64,000 nucleotides of DNA from assembly GCF_022581195.2 (NCBI RefSeq), contig NC_061474.1:8556001-8620000 (forward strand), given 5' to 3'. Origin of the DNA: Helicoverpa zea (taxonomy: Eukaryota; Arthropoda; Insecta; Lepidoptera; Noctuidae). The notes under the pieces were generated by a model. It was given only the letters and a program-made list of their open reading frames with translations, was not told the origin of the DNA and made no database searches. How positions within the stretch are numbered: position 1 is the stretch's first letter; each line of letters begins with the position of its first letter. Both the position numbers and the translations under genes were made by a program. Positions 24,195 through 36,700 of the stretch are shown here, piece after piece.

Positions 24195-24340
24195 CGGTTT
24201 GTGTATGACCATCTTAATTGGCTTCCAGTCTTAACTAGATACAGCTGAATACTAGGGTACTCCTCAACACAGTTACCCCTTGGTAAGACTGGTTGGCAGA
24301 CTTTCTGACTTCTAGCTACCCGGCACGACAATCCTAAAAT
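24195..24340 (-). mobile_element. SINE fragment 290 bp upstream of ebony
   Basis: Reversed 3' half of the tRNA-derived SINE (ggcttccagtcttaactaga, cagttaccccttggtaagac, ggcagactttctgacttcta). It lies within the likely promoter region of ebony. Confidence 0.55.
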
Positions 24341-24384
24341 ATCTCTGAAACTTTGTACGTTGATTTTTGGGTTTTTGGCAATAA

Positions 24385-24612
24385 CTGTTATTATAACAAC
24401 TATCCCACTACATTTTCTAACGATTCTATCACAAAATTTAGAGCACAAATGCAGTATAGGCTGCCTGCAGCATTTTAATAGTTCTCGACCATAACTATTA
24501 TTATGACAAGTATCCCACTGCATACTCTACCTATCCCATCACATTGTATGAGTTTTTAACAATACCTGTAAGTATACCAACTATCCCATTACAAACTCTA
24601 ACTATCCTACAT
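24385..24612 (+). promoter_or_regulatory. Repeated actatccca motif just upstream of the ebony start
   Basis: A motif of the form ACTATCCCAYTACA with small changes appears near 24399, 24507 and 24577, with shorter relatives (acctatcccatcaca, taactatcctaca) near 24530 and 24600. Repetition this close to the start codon could be regulatory or a decayed tandem repeat. A cag at 24619-24621, just before the start codon, could be a splice acceptor for an upstream non-coding exon. Confidence 0.35.
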
Positions 24613-24627
24613 TGTTCACAGTTTACC

Positions 24628-24748
24628 ATGGGTTCTCTGCCTCGGGTCTCGGTTGTGAGCGGCGCCCGGACACCTGTCCCAGCTGCCCCGTTGACGAAGC
24701 ACCTCAGCCATCTGGATACCAGTGACAATACTGCTCTGGTTTATGCTG
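24628..24748 (+). CDS. ebony: ebony exon 1 (start codon)
   Basis: Residues 1-40. The ATG sits in a strong context (accATGG) and the start MGSLPRVSVVSG agrees with insect Ebony N-termini. Ends one base into a codon before gtaagt. Followed by intron 1 (3093 bp), which holds a SINE tail (24790-24840) and Helitron copies. Confidence 0.93.
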
Positions 24749-27700
24749 GTAAGTTTATTTCATTTATATCAAGCTGTTCCATAATGTTCAATCCTTCTCC
24801 GTGTGAGGAGATGCCTGTGCCCAGCAGTGGGACGATAAAAAGGCTGTAAATAAGTTTATAGAAGGAAGTGCCTCTGGTAGCAGAATAAACGAGCTTATTT
24901 CTATGTGGCTTTTAAGGGGTAAACCAATATTGTCCTGCCCCTACAGTCAGTCCCACCTGCACGTGGTGCATTCTAATCCAATCTCACCTGCATTTGGTGC
25001 ACCCTGCTTAAAAACGGATGAAGCTCTGAAGACTGAGTGGTGGCAGTATAACCCACACAGCACCAAGTAGGATATTAAATGCATTGCTTGAAGATGGGCA
25101 GCGGTATCTCCGAAGCTAAAAATATTCCACGTCTATGGGCAAATCCCCAAGGAGGCACTAGGTAGCTGTCCAGCAATGGATGGATTTCAGCTGTGACTAC
25201 GGTTCAGTAGTTTTGCCTTGAAAACGCGACAAACACACACGTGGTTACTTTTGTATACATATATTAACACGAGCGTAATGCATCATCAGAGGTATTCTCA
25301 TGAAAGATACTGTAGAATTCACACCACTGCAAAAATCAACAACCAATATCACAAGACATGAAAATTAAAAGCCAATAGCCATACCATCACTATTTAAGTG
25401 GGTCACAATAATAGATGGCTAATGACCAATAATAATAGTGTTCTCACATAAAATTACAGTGACTACTGTGTAATGCTATGGTGTGGCGTGTAATTGACCC
25501 ATTAACCCTTAGACATCAATGAATTAATTAACAGCTTCTGAGTTAATGAATTGCAGTGTGCATTTGATGATTTGACTCCTCACTAATAATGAAAATGCGA
25601 AAGTAACTTTGTATGTTTGTCCAGCCTTTACGCCAAAACAATATAATCTCATCTAAAATTGAAAATAATATTTAAATAGCTTAGGTAATCGATTGAAACA
25701 GGATTTGAAATACTCGATTAAGTTTAGGAACCAAGAAAGGCTTATAGGCTACTTCTTATCTAGATGCGGCAAAAAATGCTCTCATGAAGCGGAAGGAACG
25801 GGTAGCGGAAATCGGAAGGCCAGTTTAAGATGTAAAATAAAAATTAATAAAAAGGCATTTAGGTTTTATGAAACCATGAAAACGAAAAAAAATAATGGTC
25901 AGTTTAGCCAAATCCGGGACTTCCGTAGTCCAGCGACATTGTATGTTGGCGACCTTATTTAGAATCATCATAACAATTGAGGTCGCCCAAATAAACCAGC
26001 AGGCTCAGAACGGAATTCATATATTTATCTATTAAATGCATGAAGACTGCATAGATACTAAAAATAGATAACACGGTAAATTAAGTAGGTATCGGATACA
26101 TACGTTTGAATAAATTTAAATTAATAACTGCATTTAAAAACTAACTGCATAATTCATAGGTATGCATTATTTAAACTATTTATAGCACCCAATTTGATAA
26201 GACACTAAAAATAAAAATGTTCTTATAATACTTTTTTGGACAATATTAAAAATTAAGAACAGACTCAGCACATAGGAATATAATATCTGACCTCGTAACA
26301 CTTTGAGAGAGAATGTAAATAAAGTAATAAAAATAATATCCAATTACTGTCTAACAATATAGTTATTGTTAATAAAATGTCGGATAATTGTAACTATCTC
26401 AATAACTAGCCGTTTTGCGCGGTTTCACCCGCTACCCTGGGAACTTCTTTCCGTAAGCAGACAAAATATAGCCTGTTAAATATTCGGGGATAGTGTAGCT
26501 TTCCAACAGTGAAAGAATTTATCAAATCGGTTCATAAGTTCTGGAGCCTTTGGGGTACAAACCAAAAAAAAAATATCCCCTCATAAAAAATATCCCCTCA
26601 TAAAAAATATCCCCTCTTAAAAAAATTGAATTGAATGGAAATTGTTTCCTCTTTATTACATTTAATTGTATTGTACTCGGGGATATCTAGCTTCCCAATA
26701 GTGAAAGCATTATCGAAATCGGTTCAATAGTTTCAGACCCAAACAATGTAGGTACCCCAAAGACAAACGAATAAATGTTTCCGCTTTTATATTAGTATAA
26801 ATTCCTGTTTAACAATATATTAATATTTTTAAATGGTAGATAAAAAGTAACAATTGTAATTATTGTTGCTACGAACTTAAGTTCAATGAATCTAAATAAT
26901 AATGCATTCAATGAATAAAAACAATTCTGAGAGATAAAAATAATTAGTACAAAATCATTACCTACATTAAAAACTTTAATCAATACCTATAATTAATATA
27001 TTTTAATCATAACGATTGATGATTTAAATTGGTATTTTTCGAAAAAAGGTTACGTTCTTGAGACCGTGCAATAAATAGACAATTTATGGAATATCAATGA
27101 TTTAATAGCTAGCGTTAAGTAATTTAATTGATTACGTTTCTTCTGAGATAATAAACTATGTCGGGGAAATATCAATGATTATTGCTGATTATACTAAGTA
27201 AGTAAGGTAAGTCACGACTATTAAATATTCATTGTGAGTTGGGGTCAATGAACTATAAACTAAATACCGTGGGAATAGATTACAGAATCTTAATTAATCG
27301 CCCTTTATCTAGTTTTTTTTTTAAACAGAGTATTGGGGACAGCTTCTTATGTTAAGCTGTCCTCAAAATTATATTTTATTTTAGTTTTTGAATAAGACAG
27401 AATTCAGACAAGTTTAATTCAGACTTTTTCTGACTTAAACCTTAGCCCTCTTTGGTAGTTCTGGAGCCTTTTGTGAACCAAGGCTAATGCCAAGACTTTT
27501 TAATTCGGTAACTGGCTGTTTCTCGCGGTTACACTCACCGGGGGACTGAATTCTTACCGTACCGATAAAATATACCCTATGTCCGACTTTCTTTAGGTCA
27601 ACAAAGATTTAGTCAGCTCATAGTTGGTTTGGGCTCATAAATCAGTATCATAATATCAGAAGTACACACGTCACAACGAATAGGTATTTGTTCGGCATTA

Positions 27701-30700
27701 GACCGACTAAGAACTTTGAATTCAATCACGATTTTATAAAAACAAATGTTCCTACCGAGAGGCGACCTACAAACAAAAAATGTCTCCACTTCATCACATT
27801 ACCATGTGTGTATGTCTCATATTTTTTTTTACTTTTTTCAGACGAAACGTGCAACGTCCGTATAAGTTACTCGGAGCTGGCAGCGCGCACGAACTCCCTC
27901 GCGCGAGCCATCGCTGCGCGCGCGCGGCCGCAGGGACCGAACAGAGATGGAGATTATGTCATCGCTGTGTGCATGCAGCCTACACATAGGTGAATAAAAA
28001 TATTACATTATTTTAAGCTAAACATGATCTTGATTCGTTAAAAGAAGATTTAACAAAAACATTTTGGAAAAAAGAATAAGCCTTGTTAGAAGTATCTAGT
28101 ACCATCTAGTATCTAGCAGTAGTATCTACCAAGTGTCTAGTACTTAACAAAGTTAACTTAATGGGATATGCTATAACGGTGCCTCCGAACTGTAAACTTT
28201 TAGTCGAACTCATAAATCAGTATAGAGATGAATGGCACCTGCGCGCGTACGGCCGGTATTAGACCGACTAAAAAATTTCATTGGTTTCACGATTACCTTC
28301 AAAATGAACTGCCAACCATCGGGCAAACTAATAACCGATGGTTTAGTCTGCAGTGTACCCCCTGAGGTTCTCAAACTTAACGAAGTTGCATCTATTGATC
28401 ATCACCCACCGTTGTCACCCTTCACGTGTTCAGTCTTTACAAATCTGCCATTTCTCATTCCAGCACAATAACAACACTCCTAGCGACATGGAAAGCTGGA
28501 GCTGCGTACGTGCCGATGGAGCCGAGCTTCCCTCAGGCGAGGATCACGCACATACTGAACGATGCTGAACCGGCTCTTGTCGTTTATGATGATACTGGTA
28601 TGTTGGTTGATAATGATATTTCCAGCACAATAACAACACTGCTAGCGACCTGGAAGGCTGGTGCTGCGTACGTGCCGATGGAGCCGAGCTTCCCTCAGGC
28701 GAGGATCACGCACATACTGAACGATGCTGAACCGGCTCTTGTCGTTTATGATGATACTGGTATGTTGGTTGATAATGATATTTCCAGCACAATAACAACA
28801 CTGCTAGCGACCTGGAAGGCTGGTGCTGCGTACGTGCCGATGGAGCCGAGCTTCCCTCAGGCGAGGATCACGCACATACTGAACAATGCTGAACCGGCTC
28901 TCGTTGTTTATGATGATACTGGTGATGTTTGTTAATTATGATTTTAGGAAATTCCAGGTTTCATCAGCAGAACCACTAGGGGACAAAGTCAAGCATGTGG
29001 ATAAAGCTTATATAAATTATATCTTTATATAAGCTTTATCCACATGCTTGACTTTATATGCTTGATCCTCGATAAATGGGGTATCTAAAACTGAAAGAAT
29101 TTTTCAAATCACACCAGGTAACCGCTTTTACGTAAGCGAACAAACTCTTCAGCTTTATAACATTAGTATGGATGATGACGGTTCGCTTAAATCAATGACG
29201 TACTTGGTTTATATTATCAAAATTGGATTACACCATCAACAGCTTTCACCAAAATAACCCCAACGTCCCGAAAATATGTATGTACCATACATTGAAAATA
29301 GAAGTTTACCTACAAGTTCAGAAACCACATCATATTGCTGTAAGAAATTCTGCTGATTATAACTAAACCTTGTACAAATCTTGTTGTAGCAAACCCAGCC
29401 ATGTTCTCCGGAAGCGGTGTACCATCAGTGTCCTTCGAGGAGTTGGCGCATGAAGCCAGTGGCCTGTCAGCTGATGTCATGCAGGCCGGAGAAGTGCTGG
29501 CTGTGGCGAGGAGTGACAGCATTGGCATTGTGCTGTATACTTCTGGAAGTACGGGGATTCCTAAAGGTGGGTTTCGTTATCTGACTATAGAAAAGGGATT
29601 TTACAATTCAAAAATCGACGGCTCCTAAGTATACTGAGTCAACTAACAAATTTGCGAATTGCACTTTTTTGTGTATTAACACAAATAACAATAACAATAT
29701 TGTAAATACACAAAAAAGTGCAATTCGTAAAATTTGTTAGTTGATTCAGTATACTTAGGAGCCGTCTTCATGTTCTTTTAGGTTATGAAAAAAAATAGCT
29801 GTTCTTATAAACCTCATCAATACGATGTTTTGAAGAAATGATTTAGAATTTTTATCGATAAACCCACTTTATTAATTTATTACCGAGAACAAACTTTAAA
29901 TACATTTAGGAATACCGATATAATGCTTTTTTTCTGTAATCAAAGATATCTTCTAATTCCAACAAAAAAAAAAAAACGAAAAAAATAGTCCGACTGCTAG
30001 AAGGTTTTCGCACATTAAAGTTACTGTTTACTAGAAAAAGTAGACCAGAAGAGACATTTGTGCCTCATACCTAAGGAATCTCGCCATAACTCAAGCACTA
30101 ATCAAAAATCGTCCATTCTCTCACAGGTGTTCGCCTATCCTACTCAGCAGTTTGCAACCGCCTCTGGTGGCAGTTCCATACCTTCCCTTACTCTGACTCC
30201 GAGGTCAACTGCGTCTGGAAGACGGCCTTGACCTTCGTAGACTCAGTCTGCGAGATCTGGGGACCTCTGCTCCATGGAAGGACTTTGATTATTCTCTCTA
30301 GAGAGACTACTAGGGACCCTCAGAAGCTGGTCAATGTTTTGGCTGATAATCAGGTGAGTAACTTTGAGACAATATAAATGTTATATAAAAAATGGAAATA
30401 GTAAATTAAAGATATCTTATTTGTAGAGTAGGTTAGAATTTTATTTATGACACACGGCACCGCGCACCGCCGCGGTAGGCGGTAAAGAGGATCTCATGTC
30501 GCATTGACCTGTATTAAATCCGTTGATGCCTAACACACGTCTCGTACACCGCCTGACCGCGCGTTCGAGCGGTGCTCTTTTGAGCGCCACCGCCCTCCGC
30601 GGCGGTGTGCGGAACCGTGTGTAAATCGCCAAAATATATTTACACATTTACAAAAATCTGAAAAACTCCTAGTTAAAAAAACTAAAAGTAAAAGGCTTAA

Positions 30701-33700
30701 AAAAATTCATCATCATCATCATCAAGATACCTTAATAGCTAAATGCATATTTCGTGCAGATACCATCAGTATACCATGTAAATAAGTGCGTTTGTTACAT
30801 ATTTTTTTTCTAGAATACTATATTAACGTTGATTATTCTTCTAAGATACTTTTATGTTTTTTTTTTCTGACATCAAATCTTAATTTTCTTTCAGATCCAA
30901 CGTCTAGTACTGGTCCCAACCTTACTTCGATCGATCCTCATGTACCTTTCCCTAAAACCGTCCGAAAGACCTCTCCAGCACTTAAAACTCTGGGTCTGCT
31001 CCGGGGAGACCCTCAGTAAGGACCTTGCAGCACAATTCTTCAAGAATTTCGGATACCACAACGGGTACAAACTGGCTAACTTCTATGGGAGTACTGAAGT
31101 TATGGGCGATGTGACCTATTATGTGTTGGAAAATACTAACCAGCTTGATATACATCCTACTATTCCTATTGGTAAGTTGAGAAACACCATATTTATCTTT
31201 GCCATTTCAGTTTTTAGTTGTCATCTGTATTATTCTTTATTGCACACACAATTAATACAGACAGTTTATGTAAACGGCGAGCTTAACCTAGAATTGGGTT
31301 CTCTTACAGCCAACCTTAAAGCCACAGAGTCTTTCATCTTAGTGCAAATTTTTATATGACAAACAAATGCCAGATAATTTCCTGAGGTGACTTTAACTAG
31401 ATTTTTTGTTCTCTGCATGATAAAAGGCTTGTGCTCTGCAGCAGGCGATAAAAATGAATTTAATGTTCTTATGGCAACGATGCATAACAAAATTTCACTT
31501 TTAACTACGATATCTATAACTGTGGGATTCTTCCAAAGAGTCCGTTACCCTGGAACGCAAAAGTCTGGTGCTTAGAAGAATAACCTCTGAATGATATTGA
31601 TTAGTATTGAATCTATCGCGTATCTATTCCAAAAAACGTCCTCCTATGTAGTAGAACAGCTAATTAACTATTGTTAATAATTGTTGTAGAAATAATTGTA
31701 TGATTTTTATATATTTTTTTCTACAGGCACTCCCCTAGACAACTGCGCAGTATACCTGCTAGACGAGGAGATGAACCCGGCTCGTCAGTCGGAGGCCGGC
31801 GAGGTGTGGGTGGCGGGGACCAACCTCGCCGCGGGGTATGTGGGCGGACAGGGGGCTGACAAGTTCGTGGATAACCCACATGCTGCTCATCCAGGTAGGA
31901 GTGATTTGATTCTAATTATTTATAAGTTGGATTTCGTTCCGGCAATATGATGTTATTAATTAAGATTTATAATTATTCCTAAAGATCTCAAGGATATCTT
32001 ACAACAAAATTATGTATTTATTTATAAGTTTATCAATAAAAAAATATAAAACAAGATGGAGGGACGTATACTCAAATATTCATTTGAGAACAAAAAGATC
32101 AAGGAATCTGAAATCTCGCATTTGAAGATTCGAAGGTTTCCGATTAGTTATAGCCGATTATGATGGTCTGATATAACAAGAACTGTACTTACTATACTAA
32201 ACAAAAATTCAAACTTTTGATATGAGATTTATCCTGATATATGTTTCTCCTGATATCGAAATTTGGACATTCCATTTTAAGATCCTTCTCTATTTTATCG
32301 ACCAAAAAAGCCAATCCATTATTACGACCATTTTTCTCTCCCCAGATTTCGGTCGCCTCTACCGCACGGGAGACTTCGGTGTACTAGAGAAGGGTGTCAT
32401 CCTGTACGCCGGCCGGACTGACTCGCAGGTCAAGATCCGTGGCCACAGGGTCGACCTGCAGGAGGTCGATAGGGCAGTCGCTGCTGTTGATGGGGTTGAT
32501 AAATGTGAGTGCTTTCTGCTTATTGGGTGAGGTGCAGGTTTATCTAACAAGTCCTTGTGGCAGAGTTTTCTCAAATCCGCCTGACAACCTCTGACGTAAA
32601 GGCTGGCATGATCCGTTCGTAGATGGGTCACCAGATCATCTATCTATGTTATAATAAGTTATTACTTTTAATCGTAAAATTATGCTGAATGTATGATAGA
32701 GCTGAATGTAGGAGAGATCTGTGGGATTATCTGATTCCCGGTACTCAAGGGGAATCAACGAACACGGTAGAAGGAACAAAGAAACAAACATACCTTCCAT
32801 AACACAGAAGAACTCATCATGACTACACGGTCACCCGAGCAAGCGTTTAACCTTCTGATCGATCAACCTTGTGGCTGTCACTTAGCCACGAGCCCCTTAC
32901 TCTCTCTTCTGAAATTCCTCTATTTATTATTATTCTACTCTATTTTTGTATCCTCATTTCCAAAATCTTAAACATTTTCCTATTTCTTCTCAGGCGTGGT
33001 ACTCTGCTACGGCGTGGAGCGCGGCAGCCCGGAGATATTGTCGTTCGTCACCATCAAGCCTGACGCCAGGATCGCAGCTCAGCATATAGAGGCTGCCTTG
33101 AAGAATTCTTTAACGCACTATATGATACCACAGGTAAATTGTGAATAGAGAAAAAATGAAGATGATATATAAACGAAGATAAAGATATAAATGGATACAA
33201 AAATGGGGGATGATGTATGAATGAAGAAAAAAATATATGGGTATTTACATAATATGAGTAAATGCAAAATGATTATGAGTATGTGTGAGTAATTGTAGTA
33301 CATAACTTAAATATAATATCGTAGGAAGAATTGGTGGGAGGTAAATAGTATGCAATATTTGGAAAAGACTTTCAGAGAAAATACCAGGGATATGCGAGAT
33401 GTGGTTCAAGGACATGTTGGGGATCTCAGATAAGAAAAAAAATTGGAGATATTTAAAAATCATGGATCCAAAAACTATAATAATTTTGCATTATTTCTTC
33501 CAGGTGATTGAAGTAGAGAGCATACCACTGTTGGTGAACGGTAAAGTAGACCGTCAAGCGCTACTGAAGATGTATGAAAACACCAACAATAACGGTAATA
33601 CAAACCAGAATATCTTACAGCACTAGTCACTATCGTACCCTTTATAACACTTGATTAAATTCAGAACTCCTAAATAGCTTTCCAATTAGAATTTAGTTAG

Positions 33701-36700
33701 TCAGCAATTACACTTCTTCCGATTCTATATTAACTTCACTAAATTAGTTACTGAATCATTTAGGAAGTCTATTAGTCAAGTAGATGGCCTAAGCCTTACC
33801 CTGAGATATCTCTACGCTTATCAGTCAAATTTTGTCTTATGTAATTTTTGGACGTGCAAAAAGTGCTGTTTTGCAGCCAAGTTTGAATAAATGATTTTGA
33901 ATTTTAATATAACATCAAAAATACACTTATCGCCTTTTTTCTTCCAGATGACTCGGAAATTCCCTTAGACATCGACTACACCTCAGTCTCCCAATCAGAC
34001 CTCCCGGCCGCTAAGGTCCTGTTCGAGACGGTCGGGGCAGTGCTGGGCAGGGCCGCGAGGGGAGCCATCTCTGTGAGAGCTGGCTTCTATGAGTTGGGGG
34101 GAAACTCCCTTAATTCTATCTATACTATTACTAGGCTGAGGGATAAGGGGTATTTTATTGGTGAGTTTCTGAATTTTATTGCATTTTTTAATATGGAGAA
34201 TTGTAGGAAGGTAAATATATTGGTTGGTAGGTATCATTCACCTGGATGGATGGAGCAAGAACCTAAAAGATGATCCTTACTTACCTGAGAAGAATTTTCT
34301 TATAGATGTGAACTATGGTAGATGTAGGCGGAGAGGTAGACTACTAACCAAAAAATGTGTTAAAGTAGTAATAGAATGTGGCGTTTTCAATGAAACTTAA
34401 ATCTCAAAAGTCATGCTGTTCATGTCAACTTTAAAATTAAACTCTGCTCAGGAATTGTTTGCCAAAATAGCTTCTGGAGATCACTTTTACCAAATCACAT
34501 TCGTTTTTACTCATCTCTAGTTCATAATATAGTGACCTTAAAATGTCCTCATTCATGGACTACTCTATTTCACTAAGTCCATTTTTTTGTCATATTTTCA
34601 TATTCTCTTTTCAATCTTCCAGACATAAGCGACTTCCTCGGCGCATCAAACCTAGGCGAAGTGTTATCCCACATGAGCACGAACCCGCACTCCGACGACG
34701 GAGACAATGAACTGTTCACCGCTGAACCACTTGCTGATGATCATAAGCAACAGGTTATTGAGTAAGTATAAGTCTTGAATAAGAAGATTCCTACATTTTT
34801 AGAAAGTTTTCGTAGAACAGATTGAGAAAGAACTAGACCATGATAATTGTACATATGTATTCCTAGATTCCTATTTCTTTCGAATCAATAATCATCCAAT
34901 TTTGCGCATACTGAGCATTGCAAAAATGGCTTATGTACCTAATTACTGGAAAGCATAGTACAGATGAAAAAACTTCTTAACAAAATCAGCCCCTCAAAAA
35001 TGATTCCCAAGTGTCATGTAAGAGCTCCTGCACACTGCAAACTTTTAGATAAAATTAATAGACTAACTAGAAGAGATTAGATAGCCTAATTCAGTGGTTC
35101 CCAAACTTATTTTGTCTACTGCCCACTTTGAGAATAAATATTTTTTTAGTGCCCCCCATTTTTTCTCCTATTTAAAAACTACTATAACTTCAAATTAAAT
35201 TAATTAATTATTGTGACCTATAAATGTTTATTAACGGAGAGTTCTAAACGAAACTTTTACTATAACCCGCAACTTGAAACCTGAGCGCAGGTAGGTAAAA
35301 TACCGCGGCGCTTAGGTCTCAAGTTGACTCTTACAGTGGCGGCGTAGCATCGGGTGGCACCCGGGGCGGACTACCTATTGAGCACCCCCCAAAAAAACGA
35401 CAAAATATGGTGCAATATGGTCATTCATGGTACTTTTTGCCTGGTTTAACATAAAGAAACCGGAGACAGATCACTTCAAACTTTTGAAGCGCTAGCGAAG
35501 CGAGCCCGTAATTTTTGAGTTTTGGGACATAATAGAACCCGAACATGTCTTACAAAAACCAGTCACAAGTGAAAAAGCCGCGAGCGCAGCGAGCGCGAAA
35601 TTTTTGAGTTTTGGAAGAGTAAAGTACCAAAACAAGATAAAAAAAACCGCGCAAATTGTTTAGTTTTGGAGCACAAAAGTACCTCAACAAGTGACTCGTC
35701 TCTTCTGCCCGTGCCTACCTGGTCGTACAACTTGAACCAGCCGACTGATACAGGAATTCACAATTCGGGTTATTTAACAAAAACTTGTTAAAACATGATA
35801 GATATCTACGAGTACTAATAACTATCAAAATGCGAAAGTGTGTCTGTTGCCTTTTTATTTGTTTGTTTGTGTCTACTTTAATTACGAAACGGAGCGACCG
35901 ATTGACATTGACATGATTTTTATTTTTTCTATATTCAGTAAAATAGGACAGATATATGAACTACGTGGAGAGAAATATAGAACCGAGTCTGAGCAATCTT
36001 GTAATTCATATTAGTTGATGTTCACAAGTCGTTGTCTAAGAGGCCTCCTAGCTAAATAAAATTACAAATCACCCCCCAGGCCTCTACACAACGCCCCTAT
36101 TTTCTTTCTGGGTCTCTTACCGCCCCCCTTGAGACCTGCAGCGCCCACAAGGGGGCGTTATCGCCCACTTTGGGAACCACTGGCCTAATTAGAAAGATAG
36201 CTTTTAGATAGTTTTATCGGAGATACTTATTTTTTAGATTTTACAACTTTTAAGTCAGTTTGAAGATGAAATGCACACATGACATCTATCGGGTATTTCA
36301 CCAGTAACAGACTAACTATAAAAGCCGATTGGAATCACGATTGGCCGAGAATTTAGTCTGCAATGTACCTAAACTGATCTTAAAAAAGAAATTGGTCCTA
36401 ATATCTTCAAAACTTCTCTTACCTAACTCCCTTTCTTTCCAGAATGATAGTATCCTCATTCTACAACAAGGCGGAGTTGGAGCAGTTCCTGAAGCATGAG
36501 ATCGACACTAACGACTACGCTGTACTCATCAGTGACACTTGGCCGGCGCTGATCAGTGCTAAACTCAGCGTAGTGTTGAAGAATTGTAAGTTTTTCTTCC
36601 TTTAGATCTGTAAAATGGAATAATCGAGGACTTTTGTGAGTTTTTCAAATTCACAGTTTTAGAGCAGAAGAAGACACAAAACTTTGCAATTCAGACTTTA

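Larger units (their letters stand above)
28464..28949 (+). repeat. Tandem triplication of ebony exon 3 (162-bp unit)
   Basis: Three units start at 28464, 28626 and 28788. Each is 134 bp of exon followed by about 28 bp that begins with gt and, between copies, ends tttccag. The frame is open through all three (28426-28935). The spacers appear to derive from the 5' end of intron 3 (compare gtatgttggttgataatgat with gtgatgtttgttaattatga after copy C). Confidence 0.93.
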
